Below, one piece after another: positions 1 to 12,065 of a stretch of DNA of 39,322 nt. Each line of letters opens with the position of its first letter. Within the stretch, counting starts at the first letter, position 1. Under the pieces are notes generated by a model, which worked only from the letters and a program-made list of their open reading frames with translations, was not told where the DNA came from and made no database searches. This stretch comes from Bugula neritina (Eukaryota > Bryozoa > Gymnolaemata > Cheilostomatida > Bugulidae): contig CAXIUT010000131.1 in assembly GCA_964035545.1 (NCBI GenBank), positions 1 through 39,322 on the forward strand, written 5' to 3'. The translations under genes and the position numbers were made by a program.

Positions 1-76
1 CCCAACCCCAACCCCAACCCCAACCCCAACCCCAACCCCAACCCCAACCCCAACCCCAACCCCAACCCCAACCCCT
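1..76 (-). repeat. Chromosome-end telomere, (CCCCAA)n
   Basis: Twelve to thirteen uninterrupted CCCCAA units start at the first base, with the C-rich strand on plus, as expected for a left chromosome end. This hexamer is the telomere repeat of Tetrahymena-type oligohymenophorean ciliates. Unique sequence begins at 77. The array has no variant units, unlike some interior arrays here. Confidence 0.95.
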
Positions 77-774
77 CAGTAATATTATTATCCTACAATT
101 TCAAAACACTTATAAATCTATATTAGCAAGAAGATAAAATATCTATACTTGTATCATTAAGCTTACTATCAGTGATAGAAATAACCTGTAAAAATCTATT
201 CTGATAACTCAAAGATTTAAACAGTCGATATTGATCTTTCTCTTGTATTATGTTCATTGCGAGTTATAACTTACTAACATTGGATAAATTGCATTTTGAA
301 AGAAGACATAAAATGTATGAAGAATATTATTCGTTGTTAATTTAGAAGTTTTTAACTATAAGTGTTTCTATATTATTTTTTTTATGAAGAATATTTGGTA
401 TCTTCATGATATTCTTCTTTATTTTAGTTATGTTGTTTTGAAATCCTTTTATATTAATAGTTAAACTCGAATCAGTTGTATTTATCATTGACTTCGATCG
501 ATTGTCTCTCATTTTTCGATATATTGATAAAAATCAAATCATTAATAAAGAAAGATCTTTATAGTTTTAGATCATGATAGTTACATAAATGTTGATTCCA
601 ATAATTTATTGGTAATCACTATCTCCATCTTTAAGTCTAAAATAGATCTTTGAACTTACTCTATTTCATTGAAAAACAAATCTATTTAAATTGACTATTT
701 TGAATTTAGTGACAATTAAAAACCAATCAATTGATAATCAAATATAAATGTAATAAATGGAGTCAAAAGTGTAA
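77..774. other. Subtelomeric spacer, no gene seen
   Basis: About 700 AT-rich bases between the telomere and the first gene. TGA occurs often in every frame on both strands, so there is no open frame of useful length even under the TGA-only stop code. I see no repeat, RNA fold or recognisable regulatory site. Confidence 0.7.
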
Positions 775-1257
775 ATGAAAATTGACAAATAACATCAACG
801 CTATCCCTATTGTCTGGTCTGGACAGCCCTTCCATGTATCACCTGTTGCTTCCCCTGCATCGGACACACAGGCATCGGTAGATCAGATGGAACCATCTAT
901 GATTTTGTCGGACAAGGACCCATGCACAATGGATAACTTGCCTTTGGAAGTCCTCTCAAATATGCAGTTCTAGAACATGATGATTATACAGCAGAACAAT
1001 GGGATTAAGCCATCGTTCGTGCTAATAATAAATTTGAAAAAACTCATCACAATTTAATAACAAATAATTGTCACCATCACGTAGCTGATGTTCTTAACTA
1101 ACTTAATTATAAAGGAAAAAGCAACTGGGGTCAAGTTGATATCGCCTTCCTCGCATTCAAAGCTTCCCATACGAGGTATATTTCTTGTTAATATAGTTGG
1201 CTTTCTTTCTATATCTATGCTATCTTTTTGATGATTTTGATATACCTGATTGTATGA
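775..1257 (+). CDS. TMEM222/DUF778-like membrane protein
   Basis: A 160-residue protein read with TAA/TAG as Glu. It begins MKIDKEHQRYPYCLVWTALP, continues GHTGIGRSDGTIYDFVGQGP, and carries LAFGSP, an NNCHHHVADVLN motif with the Asn-Cys-His cluster of the DUF778 family, a SNWGQVD stretch and a C-terminal hydrophobic segment of about 25 residues. Order and spacing match human TMEM222, a small membrane protein of poorly known function. The first ATG in frame is at 775 and the stop is TGA at 1255. It is the first gene inward from the telomere and is transcribed away from it. A different frame gives a shorter ATG run at 782, which is a shadow. Confidence 0.85.
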
Positions 1258-1612
1258 TTCATTCATTTGTTGTAAATCATTTGTTTTCAATTCAATAATA
1301 ATAACTAAATGTAAAAAAAATCTTTCTAAGTATCAATAAAAGATAAATAGATTAGTGTGCTCTCTAATTTAGGATCTATTTTTTTCTAAAGAAACCTGTG
1401 TCTTTTACTTAAAAAATATAAAATAGTTTCTAAATCTGCAGGTACTATCGCTTTTTTCAGGATTGAGTAATTCATCGAAAAATAACAAAACTTTTATCGA
1501 TCCTCCTTTTTATATAGATCAATATTATACCTGTCTTCTCTTCTAAAATAAATAATTATGCAAAAAATTATCAATTAATTTGGTTTTTATCAATGATTAG
1601 CATCAAAAATAA
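1258..1612. other. Intergenic spacer
   Basis: About 355 AT-rich bases between two co-directional genes. It should contain the 3' end of the TMEM222-like transcript and the promoter of the endonuclease gene. No conserved element is recognisable. Confidence 0.6.
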
Positions 1613-1981
1613 ATGTAGAAAAAAAGAAAATCTCATGAATATCTAATATTCAAACACTTTGCCAAAGATTACTATCTCATCGATGGACATAAATTTGGTG
1701 GACTATTTTTAGCTTACTAAAAAGATTATGATTAAAATCACGCCAAATATATCATTTTCAATGGATAATTTAATCTCAATCATATGACCAGATTAGCAGC
1801 TATTTGCAAAAAACAAGGACTCTATGTAAAAATCCTATAAGATAAAACTCTTTAAATAATATAGATTGAAAGAGAAGATGATAAAAAAAGATCAAGACCT
1901 TCTCAGTAAAATATATATAAAAATAACAAAGAATATTAAGATAAAATATAAGGTTCTAAAAAGCTAAAGAGATAATAATGA
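1613..1981 (+). CDS. tRNA-splicing endonuclease subunit (Sen34/Sen2 family)
   Basis: A 122-residue protein starting MEKKRKSHEYLIFKHFAKDY. It shows the family core: an LIDGHKFGGLFLAY block holding the catalytic Tyr, then HAKYIIF with the catalytic His, then a lysine-containing segment (KKQGLYVK) where the third catalytic residue is expected. In eukaryotes this subunit cleaves pre-tRNA at an intron boundary as part of a four-subunit nuclear complex. The KFGG-F-Y spacing is closer to Sen34 than Sen2, but I cannot separate them firmly. The protein is short, essentially one catalytic domain plus a basic acidic-mixed tail. It ends in TGA at 1979, only 22 bases from the convergent stop of the Sec24 gene. 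Confidence 0.75.
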
Positions 1982-2003
1982 TGAAATCAATGATATTTAA
2001 CTA

Positions 2004-4122
2004 TCAATTTTTCAAGAGTTCTCCAATAAATTTATCAAATCCAAAAGGTCCATCTAAATCCAATATTTTTAACTACTGCAACTGCTAAATCGGAATAACA
2101 TCCACATAATTAATTCCTTTTATTTCTTTGAATTCTTAAATAAATTTTCTCAAAGGAAGTAAACTTTATTATTTTTCAATCATATCATTTAATATTTATT
2201 TTCCATTGGCAGTTCTAAGTTGAGCCTGAAGCAAAGGATTTTTAATGAAGACATAATGCTGATCACATCTATCGATAAAAAGAGCAACAGTAGCTTTATT
2301 AATATTTTTTTATATCATATCAGTAACTTACCAACTATTTTAGTTGATGTTATAAACAATGGGCCAGATGATATTGATGAAGTTGTCAAGAGTTGATATT
2401 TTGGATCTAATTTGAGCATTAAGATCAAAATTGATATCATTAGAATAGACCTGATTCAAAAGAAAATGTTTCATCATCAAAAAAGTCATCACTATATATG
2501 GTTTAGATCGTTTAATTACATCATTATCTAACAGCTACTCATTTATCAAATTATCTCTTATCTTTATATTACTCCTCACGCATAAAATATGCTTCTTGCA
2601 ACGCTACTGCAACATCATCTGAAGATTCCTCACCTTTATCACTGTGTCCAGCTAAATTAATCATATCTTACATTGTAAATTATTCCACGGACATAAGCGA
2701 TATTGATATTAGAGTAATTTATAGCTGGAATTATCTTATCAATATCTGCTGTTACTTTATTCATATGAGTCTATATTGAAAAAAAAACGATCTCCCTTTA
2801 TTGTTGTATATAAAGTACTAAATTGAACAACAATAAAATCACTAATTATCCTTCCTTAGACAATAAATTCAAATATATAATTTCTAGAAAAGGGACAAGT
2901 GACTGTTTCTATTTGATCAATAACTTTAGTTTGTCTAAAACTGCCAAAAACACCAACCATTTTAAGTCCAGTAGAATATCTCACTCTCATCAAAGATTCA
3001 TAGCCAGTACATTAACTTAATACCTCTTAGACTATATTTCTAAAATCATGATAGAATACTAAAAGTTGGCTTGAAAAATAATGGCGCAACTATCCATTCA
3101 ACAACTTAGTTATACAATGAAAAGGCATATTATTCATGTATTTATTGTTAATAAAAAATGTAGAAATTGACATTTGAGTGTTCTGCAACATTCTCTATAT
3201 GTCAGCCTAGATACACTCTTTCTTGTTCACTAGAAAGTTGTGACGCTGATGCGGATTTATAAAAAATCCCTTCAAGTTGTTGTAAAATTGAGGTAATTCC
3301 TCCCTCATGCCAGAAACAAGAAACATCTTTCCTGAATACTATCTGCTTATTTTAAGCGACAGTTTTATTGCTTTCATAATAGCAGTTGATTGTCCTTGTC
3401 TTAGGTGATTATTTTTGATATTTTACTACAAATGCTATATTACTCTATCTAAGTTTTATCTGTGATTTTTAGCATTAGCAATAAGACTTTATTTTTAAGG
3501 CAAATACTACTCATCCTATTCTTCTGGATTGCTAGTTATAACCACTTTAAGATTTTTAGAATTAACAATAAAACGATGAATTCCTTAATCAAATCCAATA
3601 ATAGCAATATTGACATCCATTTCATTCTCATTGACAGTTTTGATAAATTCTTTTAGAATATGTAAGGTATACAAAAGATATGATTTAGCTTATTCTCCAT
3701 AGTCACATAAATCAACTATAAACACGAATAATCGCTCTTTGCTTGATAAAGATCTTTGACTAAATAATGAAATCAGTAGTACCTTTGTGGAGCTTTTAAT
3801 TTATAACTCAAATGGTTCAATTAAACCATAGATACATCAATCTCCTTCTACAAATAATTAGTACACCCACAAATAGAACAGTCATACTCATCTATATCAC
3901 AAATTACATACGATCAGATCGAATAAAACATAACTTGTTGATAAAGCTCTTACAAGCCTGGCAACGATATCGATTGATATCATCAGGACTAATACTTCCC
4001 TAAATTTGATCATGACTAAAGGGCCGGACAGACAAAACCAAAGGAATACTCAAATAATCTTTTAGCTAGGGATGACTAGGCCAATATTAAGAAGTGCTCT
4101 CCACGTGCTAATTTATCAACAT
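2004..4122 (-). CDS. Sec24-family COPII coat protein
   Basis: Sec24 is the cargo-binding subunit of the COPII coat at ER exit sites. From the N-terminus (4122 downward) I read a PLVLSVRPF entry strand, a zinc-finger CQAC...CSICGC pair, a vWA-like trunk (LFVFIVDLCDYGEE), then YESLMRVRYSTGLK and YTTIKGDRFF, which match the beta-sandwich region of Sec24. A helical stretch and a gelsolin-like end follow, with the TGA at 2004-2006. The N-terminus lacks the long Pro-rich extension of yeast Sec24. Clear introns are 3892-3911 (20 nt) and 3760-3782 (23 nt). A 20-nt GT-AG intron at 2652-2671 is likely, but the splicing between about 2590 and 2800 is unresolved, so residues there are uncertain. An upstream in-frame TGA fixes the start at 4122. 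Confidence 0.85.
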
Positions 4123-4281
4123 ATTATAAAATATTCAAATTTTATTCAAATCTATCCCATCATCCAACCTAAAATATATATAGTTTATTAGTTTATAGCT
4201 ATTATTTATAATGATATTTGGGATCAACTAAAGACCAGCTATCTATATTATTTATTCCGCGTAAAGAATTATAATATTATT

Positions 4282-5799
4282 ATGCCCAGATCCTCCTTCA
4301 CACTCGCTCTTATCTGTATAGCAGCAAGCATAACAGGTATAAATTCTTATGTTTTGGAGGGACCTTGGATCCTGCGTACAAGTGAAATATCTCAACTACA
4401 AAATACAAGACCCATCCAATTCATATTCAAAAGATAAATAACAAAAAATAAATAAATATCAGATATTCTAACTATTATAGCATGCAAAATATTAAACTAC
4501 AACTATGAGGTAAAAGACGATTAAATATATTTATAATTTATATCTACTGGAAGATCACTAAGAACCTGCCAATAAAATTAGATCTCCTTCTTAAGAACTA
4601 AAATCGATAGCATCTTCTACTTCTACACTCTTAATTCCAACCTACTACTCCTACCCGCCAGCGGAATCGCTCCCATCAAACTAGATAGATTTATCCGCAA
4701 AGAACCTACTTTAATAAATGGAATTTGGATTATCACTGATGGCATTTTCATGCATAAAATTAAAAATAAAGTTGTTGTTATCAATAACAAACAAATTGGC
4801 ATGTGTGCAGGTAATTCTCTTTTTAATTATACCTTCAAGTCTAATACCTAGATCAATATCGCCAAATTAAAAGATAGTCAGTGCAATGGATTGATTACAA
4901 GTTTAATTAATGAAACTAAAGTTTATAGAATAGTTTAAAATTAAGAAAAAGTTATGAGTTTTTATGATTAAAATATCGATCTTATCATCTAAATGAAGTA
5001 TCATCAAGTGTTTTTTCCTTTTGATCCTCTTAAATTCGATCAAATATAATTTTAACCTGATAGTCAAGTTGATATATTTGAAGATAGCTTTACTGCTGAT
5101 AGCTTTGAAGATCCTTTTATAAATATATTTTAAGAAGAAGTTCAACAAAAAGAATAAAATACACCCAATAATACTCCTAAAAAGATTGATAAAGTGATTA
5201 TTTAGTAAAAAACTAAATAAGAACAACCAATAGCATCAAAATAACAAAAAAAAAATAATAAAAAACCTTCAAATATCAATTAAAAAGCTAATAAAAAGCA
5301 AAATACATCTAAATAAACAAATCAAAATCCTAAAATATAAAATACTAAATAATCTTAATCAAAAAATCAAAGTCCTTCACAAAAACCTTCTTAAAGACCA
5401 AATAAACTATAGAAAAAAGAAATAAAGACAAATTTAGCAACAGCAGCCAATCAAATCCATGGTCTTTGGTATCCTTATCAAACAGACTCAATACCTTCCC
5501 TTTCTAAACACGGTTCTAAGGCATTACTATCTTATCAGATAATAATAAACCGAGTTCGCATAATGATAAGAGGAGGATGTAACACTATATTTTCATCATA
5601 CAAATTTGAAAACAACTCCTTCACTAACCTCAACATAATATCAACAAAAAAATAATGTCCTAACAGTAAAGATCATATTTTATCATAAATACTTTTATCC
5701 AATAATAAATACTATATCAGCAAAGATAAAAAATATTTATAAATAAAAACAAAAAATGGATAACTACTTCTACAACTAACCAAAACCGCACCTAAATGA
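4282..5799 (+). CDS. Secreted META-domain (DUF306-like) protein
   Basis: A 505-residue single-exon protein. The N-terminus (MPRSSFTLALICIAASITGI) looks like a signal peptide. Two regions resemble the META/HslJ fold, each with a small beta-rich block and a Cys-Asn pair: one near residues 190-240 (SQCNGLI) and a clearer one near 425-500 (RGGCNTIFSSYKF, then a Thr-x-x-Cys strand and hydrophobic strands). Between them lies a long low-complexity linker rich in Lys, Gln, Asn and Glu (about residues 290-390). META domains occur in bacterial HslJ and kinetoplastid META1; no enzymatic role is established. The stop TGA at 5797 lies 38 bases from the convergent neighbour. The family call rests on pattern only. 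Confidence 0.5.
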
Positions 5800-5837
5800 T
5801 CTACATATTCTTAAATATATAACTCATAACCAAATTA

Positions 5838-6896
5838 TCAAAATCTAAATCTACCCTTCTTCTTCTATTTACGATCAGTTTGATTAATTGTACTCTTCTA
5901 TCGCTTCTCAAATAATTTGAATTGACTACCTCGAGTAAAAGAGCCCGTCTCCTTTCGATTTCGTACTCTTTTTTATTGACTAACTGATCTATCGAACAAC
6001 CTTCTAGTTACTGAATTCGATCTATTTGATTTCTTTTATTCATATTAGATATTTTTACTTTTAATGGCTATCAATTCCTGCTTAACATTGTCAATCAAAG
6101 ACTAAGTATGATAGACAGCTTAGTTATTTATCTTTTATTCTGGTATATCTGATAAAATATGAATACATTTTTGGATTGATTGTTTTAATTGGGATTTGTT
6201 AGTTTATTTATATGGTAAATTTGGTTATGTGTGAACTTTTTACTTTTTAGGTTTATTCCATTTTTTAATAGGAGTTGATTCCAGATTAATATTATGGTGA
6301 TCTTGTAGTGTAAAATGAAATTATTTTATACTATTTTACATAGTCTAATTAACTTTTCCATCAATCATATCGATGTTATTTATATTAATATTCTACAAAC
6401 TTTAAAGAAAGTTGATTTCTTTGACTTTTTCACAACCAAAATTTATTTATATCGATTATGAATGCCATCCCTTCATATCATTCTCATCCTTTTTCATCTA
6501 TTAAAACAACAACTATTCATTTTTAGATTTATTGTTCAACTCTTTACCTCCAAAGGATTAAAATTGTGAAGGATTAACTTATATTTTAGACCTTTTTGTT
6601 TCCTGTCCTCGAGATGATATAGTAAAAATATGAGAATTAGTATAATTATCATCAATAATAGAACTATTATCTTTCTTCCTAAACAATTGCTTCACTTTCT
6701 GAAAAGCATCACAAGCTAACTACCCACTCTATTTATCCCCTGATTTAAGTATATCCTCATTACTAGCTGATCTGTTACTAACTAGAGGAATATAACAGTT
6801 CAGATCAGAGGTGTGAGGTTGTTGTAGTTTATAGTTTAGTTGTAGTAGATCTAGATTGAGATATTGGATTTGGTTGTTGGTACTATGCCGATACAT
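5838..6896 (-). CDS. Basic, low-complexity protein, function unknown
   Basis: A 352-residue single-exon frame ending in TGA at 5838. The start codon used is the ATG at 6896-6894. The sequence is hydrophilic and Lys/Ser/Asn/Glu-rich, with a Gln/Leu-rich N-terminus, an acidic-basic middle and a strongly basic tail (REKSTINQTDRKEKKKGRFRF). There are no membrane segments and no domain I recognise; most of it is probably disordered. Its first codons overlap the first codons of the divergent gene at 6885, so one of the two starts may lie further downstream. No alternative Met is close, and the next in frame is well inside. Confidence 0.6.
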
Positions 6897-7703
6897 TCGT
6901 TAGATTATAATTATGTCAATTATAAATTCTATGATAAAATAATCCTTCCTTAGAAACTATAACCTTTCATAGATATTCAAGCAAACATAAAAATAAAAGA
7001 AAAAACTATAAATATTCTGCACCAGATAACGTACTCTTATTTAAATACAGTTAATAAAATAAATAGAGATCGACAGATCCATAACAAAATCTTAATAATC
7101 TAAAATATAAAAAACATCAATAGAATCAATAAAAAATAACTATAAAAATCATTACTAAAAAATGCATCTTTAGCACAATAAGCAGATTAATCAAAAATAG
7201 ATAAAATAAAAAATAGAAGAAAATGCACAGAATATCCATAAAATCAACAAAAAACAAATCTATTTATTTCTAACCTTAAATTTAACTATAAATAAAATAA
7301 AAATCAAACTTTCAGATTAAAAAAAATAAATAATCATCTCAATAAAATTCTTAATAAAAAAATGTATACTACTTTTGCTGTTAAAACACAAAATATATCA
7401 AATCATATACATAAATACTAATATGATAAAAATCAAGTATCTACTGATAAAGTAGAGCATGGAGGTTCTTTTTATCAATCATTTTAAGATGAAAAAACAA
7501 TGGATAATAAATATCAACATCAACTACCATTGAAAAAAATAAATAAAAATCTCAACAACTCCCTCACTCATTTCCATAAAAAATCATTTCTAACTCCTAC
7601 TCAAAGCATCGATGCCTGGTAATAAAAAACTAATAAAAAAGAGAACGATTTTATGCAATTAAGTCCTAAAAGTATATAATTAAAAAATACTCTAACAAGA
7701 TGA
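6885..7703 (+). CDS. Possible CFAP97-like ciliary protein
   Basis: A 272-residue frame starting MPIHSLDYNYVNYKFYDKII. The N-terminal 90 residues (EPFIDIQANIKIKEK, then a long amphipathic helix) resemble in outline the CFAP97/hemingway segment, where a P-x-I/V-D motif precedes a coiled helix. Proteins of that family occur in motile cilia. The remainder is Lys/Asn-rich and low in complexity, with a C-terminal IDAWEEKTNKKENDF stretch. The stop is TGA at 7701. The resemblance is weak and I would not transfer function. The gene diverges from the basic protein on the other strand and converges on the EF-hand gene 18 bases away. Confidence 0.45.
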
Positions 7704-7721
7704 AGATAATTTATAGATTGA

Positions 7722-8077
7722 TCATATCTACTCATTCAATTTTAATAATTTTAATACCTGCATCACCAAATTCATAAAATTTTATCTAAAATAAACCCAT
7801 TTTTACTTATTAAGATACCCCTTGTTCTATATATCAAGAGTCTTCATTATCTATTTGACTTCCTCCTTTGTTGGCTTCTCAATCCCCATCTACTATGCAG
7901 TCAAAGTAAGAATATCTTCAAGCTAGTTTCTCTCTATTTGACCATTATTATTCGCATCAATCATACTAAATGAAGTCTCATTTATCTTCTATAACTTCTA
8001 CTTATCTTTCATCAACTAGTCCCACATAAGATAACTTCAATAAAAATAAAATAAGCTATTTAACTTTTATTTATCAT
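7722..8077 (-). CDS. EF-hand calcium-binding protein
   Basis: A 111-residue protein made by joining 8036-8077 and 7722-8015 across a 20-nt GT-AG intron (8016-8035). A canonical EF loop DANNNGQIERNE lies near residues 40-51, with calcium ligands at positions 1, 3, 5 and 12. A second loop DIENKGYLNKEK near 80-91 ends in Lys instead of Glu at position 12, so it may bind poorly. Flanking helices are Lys/Glu/Leu rich. The second exon alone has no start, and splicing gives an ATG followed by a good entering helix. It lies 12 bases downstream of the RINGv-FHA gene on the same strand. Likely a small calcium sensor; partner unknown. Confidence 0.75.
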
Positions 8078-8089
8078 TAATTATAGGAA

Positions 8090-9465
8090 TCATTCTTGAG
8101 GATTTGATTGAATTACATTTATTGTTTCAATCGGATTTGGTTGTGCCTAGTTCATCATTTCAGCAGGAGGCTCATTATTCTATTACTACTAGACATGGTC
8201 ATCAGAACTATCACTTTGACTCTTATTGATAAGATCCTAAAAATCATTGTTTAAGTCAATAGTTTTTTTAATTCCAACTTTCAACTCAAGTACATCTCCT
8301 CCCAACTGAATACCAACTCCGCTTAGCTCTTGCTTCAGCTGAAATTACTTTCTTAACATAACCAAAGTACCAAATTTACTATCATTATCAGAAACAATGA
8401 ACTTCCCTTGTTTATCTTTTCCCATTTAAAATTTTATTTTAGTATGATGTCGACTGACAGTAGAATCATCTGATAAAATGATATCAGAATCATTTTTACG
8501 ACCAATTATCATCTATTTAGTCTCAGAAAAAGATACTAATAAATATATTTTTGTCTTTCCTGGCTATTTTTACTTATAAATTGGATTCAATACGATATAT
8601 GGTCTACGTGGTTTAGGTATATTCACAGTAAAATACCGCTTGCCGTCAAGATAAACCTTAAAAGGCAATGTTTTGCCACACAATTAGCAAAGTAAAGGTT
8701 TCCAAGTTATTGCAGTAGCTCGACCTATGTTTCTAGGATTTATTGTTTTTGTCAGCCATATTTGAACACATCTCAAATGGACATACTTAGATGAACCTGC
8801 ACAATCACAGGGAGCCATCAAAGGATTTCCTACCTCAGAATTATCCAAACAAAATCGACAAACATAGTTTGAAACTTCACTTTAAGGAAGTTCCAGAGGC
8901 TTGCCTTCTTTAGTAAGATCATCATAAACTAATCCTTTTGCAGTTATCTACTAATCTTCTTATTTAATCTATTAATCATTTTAAATAATCTATTTAACTC
9001 TCAATTTTTGTTTACCTATTCGTAACATATCACCCTATTTCACTACATAACGCTTTGAAGGTAACGACTTCACGATAATCCAAGGTTGTTGCTGTTTATT
9101 TTTGTCACACTTGCTTACTATCGTATATAGTTTCTATTCTTAACTGGTTCCTTTCTGTTTTTAAGTTGTAGTTATGACATCGAACATAGCCTATGCTCCT
9201 TTCATGACTTATTTATTTTTTTACCTCTACTAGTAAGGAGTCATTTCGTATTTTCCATTTATTTTAAATATCCTTGATTGATTTTAAACAGATAGCATCC
9301 TTGCATTGATCTGATTGGATTGAGCATTATAATCATAGAGATTGGAATATGTCTTTTTCCAACTTTTGCATAAGATCTGTCTGCATATAAGAATAACTAC
9401 ACTCCCTAGAATGAAGATGGATGGACCACCATATTCTCATTATCTAAACTAGAACAACTTCCCAT
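8090..9465 (-). CDS. RINGv (RING-CH) plus FHA domain protein, probably N-myristoylated
   Basis: A 451-residue protein from exons 9401-9465 and 8090-9380, separated by a 20-nt intron (9381-9400). It starts MGSCSS, a good N-myristoylation signal with a nearby Cys for palmitoylation. Residues about 210-290 hold a RING-CH finger: CRFC, then CDCAGSSKYVHLRCVQIW, then CELC. Residues about 310-400 form an FHA domain: IGRKNDSDIIL, STVSRHH, and DSKFGT. RING-CH domains bind E2 enzymes and FHA domains bind phosphothreonine, so a phospho-directed ubiquitin ligase at a membrane is a reasonable inference. Downstream the C-terminus is acidic. The splice is required: the exon-2 frame has a TGA just upstream and no Met. 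Confidence 0.8.
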
Positions 9466-9631
9466 AACTGTTATATATTATAAACCTCAAAAGAAGAAGA
9501 AGAAATCAACTAAAAAAATAAAACTTTATTTTATAAACTTCTGCATCACTCGATAAATATGTATTTCTATAATTAAATCGATTGATATACTCTTCTCATA
9601 TCATAATAATCAAATTGCCATTTTAGAATCA

Positions 9632-10819
9632 ATGATCAAGTAACCAGACTCAATCATCTATGACCTCTTGATTCAAAACTTCCAAAAAATAACCAAGTCT
9701 AGCTAGTTCCCAATCATGTTTGATAATTCTATTGAACTCTACGTCATGGAAAAATAAGACAAAAATCTTTGCTATCTGACAGATGGAAAACATAGCATTC
9801 TTGCCAAAGCAGCAAAACTCAAAGAAGAAGAAGATTCAAAACTGGTTCCTTTTGAAATATATCGTCCTAATTGCAAAAGTCGTAACTATGTCTTCAATGA
9901 AAAAACCTATCTCTATCTCAACTTTACAACTGAACACAAACAATCTGACCCAAAGTACCTCCATCCCTCTACTCCTTACTACTACTTAGACGACAAATAT
10001 GATTAATTCGAAAAATAAAGAGTCAAATTTACAATAAAAAGCCCTTGCTAAAGTATTATTCTCAAAAAATGGTAGTTAGCTTTGGTAAATATCAATAAAA
10101 CTGGCTATTATGGTCCTGCTATCTACATTCACTAGTTCAGAAAGACCAGCCGCCCAGCACCTAACTATCTATCTATCAATTGTATACTTTATGAACCTTT
10201 TATTCAAGAAAAACTTTAAGAATATCGACTAAATGACATCAAAGATCACTATAAAAATAACAGACCTTCAAAATACAATAAAAGTATGTTTTTTTATGCC
10301 AGAAAGATGAGTTTGACTTCAGGTAAAGTATAAATATCAACTAATGTCGCTATTGATAAATATCAACAAATTCTTAAGTACAATCCTGAAGAACCATATA
10401 CCTTTGTCCTATGTAGTGAACTGTTTGAGGGATATTGTCCAATAACCAATCCTTTTAAAACACCTGTAGATAAAAAATTGGCATAAAAAATATCATATAA
10501 CAAAATATGTAACCTCATGAACTTAATGAAAGTCTCAGAATAAAAAGAAAAAACTATTGAGGAAATCAGAGCCTAACAATAAAATATAAAACAACAAAAA
10601 ATATAAAAATAGAAATAGAAATAAAGATAAAGACAAAGAAAAGCCAACTAAGGATAACTATGGTCGGATAACAGTTAAAAGTAAGAAGAAGAACTAATCA
10701 TATAAGATCAATATGGAAGAATGGAGATAGAATTTGAGCCATAAGAAGAAGACGAAGAAGACTACTTGACATCTCTATACAACAATATGTACCTCTCTTA
10801 GCGAAACAAATAAAAATGA
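9632..10819 (+). CDS. Unrecognised protein with acidic, Glu/Lys/Arg-rich C-terminus
   Basis: A 395-residue single-exon frame starting MIKEPDSIIYDLLIQNFQKI. The first 270 residues look folded, with mixed strands and aromatic residues (for example TGYYGPAIYIHEF and PEEPYTFVLCSELFEGYCP). The last 120 are a charged helix with long Glu/Lys/Gln runs, ending in an acidic patch. No family is recognised. Two in-frame Met codons are possible starts; the first has an open frame upstream, so the N-terminus could be longer if spliced. The stop is the TGA at 10817. The same frame then continues without interruption into the WD40 gene, which is noted separately. Confidence 0.6.
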
Positions 10820-10882
10820 TTCTATTATGACATATTCCAATTATATGACCAATATTAATAATTATACTTTGCTTTGTTGAAC

Positions 10883-11832
10883 ATGGAACCCGCCAACACC
10901 AACCCTCTCTTCACAACTGAACATAGACCTCTATGCTACTCTAAATTCCAAGATCTCATCGCTGTCGCAGAAGAACCCAAAAACATCTTCATGCTTGATC
11001 TTCACTAAATAAAAAAATATATGTCTGTTCCAACAACTTTCCATGATAGAACATTGAGTCTAACAGTTAAAAACAACTTACTTGTTCGAGGAGGACATCT
11101 AGGAAATATTACTTTATGGGATATAAGACAAATTAATAAAGGAACTCCATTGCATACCTTCAACAGTAGCAGTTTTTATATTTAGAACAAGGAACTAAAA
11201 TAAACACAATTGATATCAGCTAACATATCTTAGCAGCTGGAGTAGCAAAAAGAATAGTTTTCTGGGATTTAAGAAAAATGAAACAAAGATGTTAGTTCAC
11301 ATAAAGTTTTAATGACTAAGTTACTGCCCTTCAGTTTAGCCATGAACAATCAACAGTCTTTCATGCTTGTTCAATAGATGGTTTGATAACTAAATTTGAT
11401 TTGAAATAACCAAACTAGTAAGACGCATTTGCTTGGGGTCATCAGATAGTTGGAAGTCCCTGTAAGTTATAACATAGTCATGGCACAACTTTAATCGAGA
11501 CACAGAATCAAATGTTGATGACTTTATAAGAATAGAGTCTTTAGAAGAGGTTTTAAGTCAACAGTATTGATAATCCTACTCATATCTTGAATTCTTACAT
11601 CGGAAAAGATAAAAATATTCACTACTACACAAAAACTATGAAGAATAATAAAGTAGAATATTGGATCAATAACTATAATATAGGATATCTACCCACTCAC
11701 ATGGATGTCTAGATGCTAATCCCTATTGAATAAGAAAAAGTTATTTTAGTGATAATCAGGGAAACTGGAACTATTCAGAAATAATTAGAGGAATAACAGC
11801 TAATAGTATAAAATAGAACTAAGACTTTATGA
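10883..11832 (+). CDS. WD40-repeat protein
   Basis: A 309-residue protein from exons 10883-11165 and 11186-11832, joined across a 20-nt intron (11166-11185). WD repeats are visible: GGHLGNITLWDIR, LAAGVAKRIVFWDLRK, VTALQFSHE followed by FHACSIDGLITKFDL, and weaker strands afterwards. Blades of this kind make a beta-propeller interaction scaffold. The length suggests one propeller. Removing the intron keeps the repeat register; without it the frame ends in TGA. The final TGA is at 11830, about 240 bases before the first interior telomeric array. WDR89-like proteins are a possible match, but I cannot assign orthology. Confidence 0.75.
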
Positions 11833-12065
11833 CTCTAGAAGAGTTATAAAGAAAGTTAGAAAATAAATAAAAATAGAAGACATGCAATACCAATGGATTT
11901 ATCATCAATAAGCCAACAACTTTGAAAAGTTTAGGAAAGAAATTTAAACCCTATTGATTTATCTTATCTATATTCAAAAATTACAGTTATATGCTATCAG
12001 TTAACTAATATATGAATTGATATAAAATATCATTAAAACAGCAATTACTTCAGTAAACAATATCA

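Noticed and set aside
4903-5226. Minus-strand Phe/Leu/Ile/Lys-rich frame
   Set aside because: It is the antisense of the low-complexity linker in the META-domain gene.
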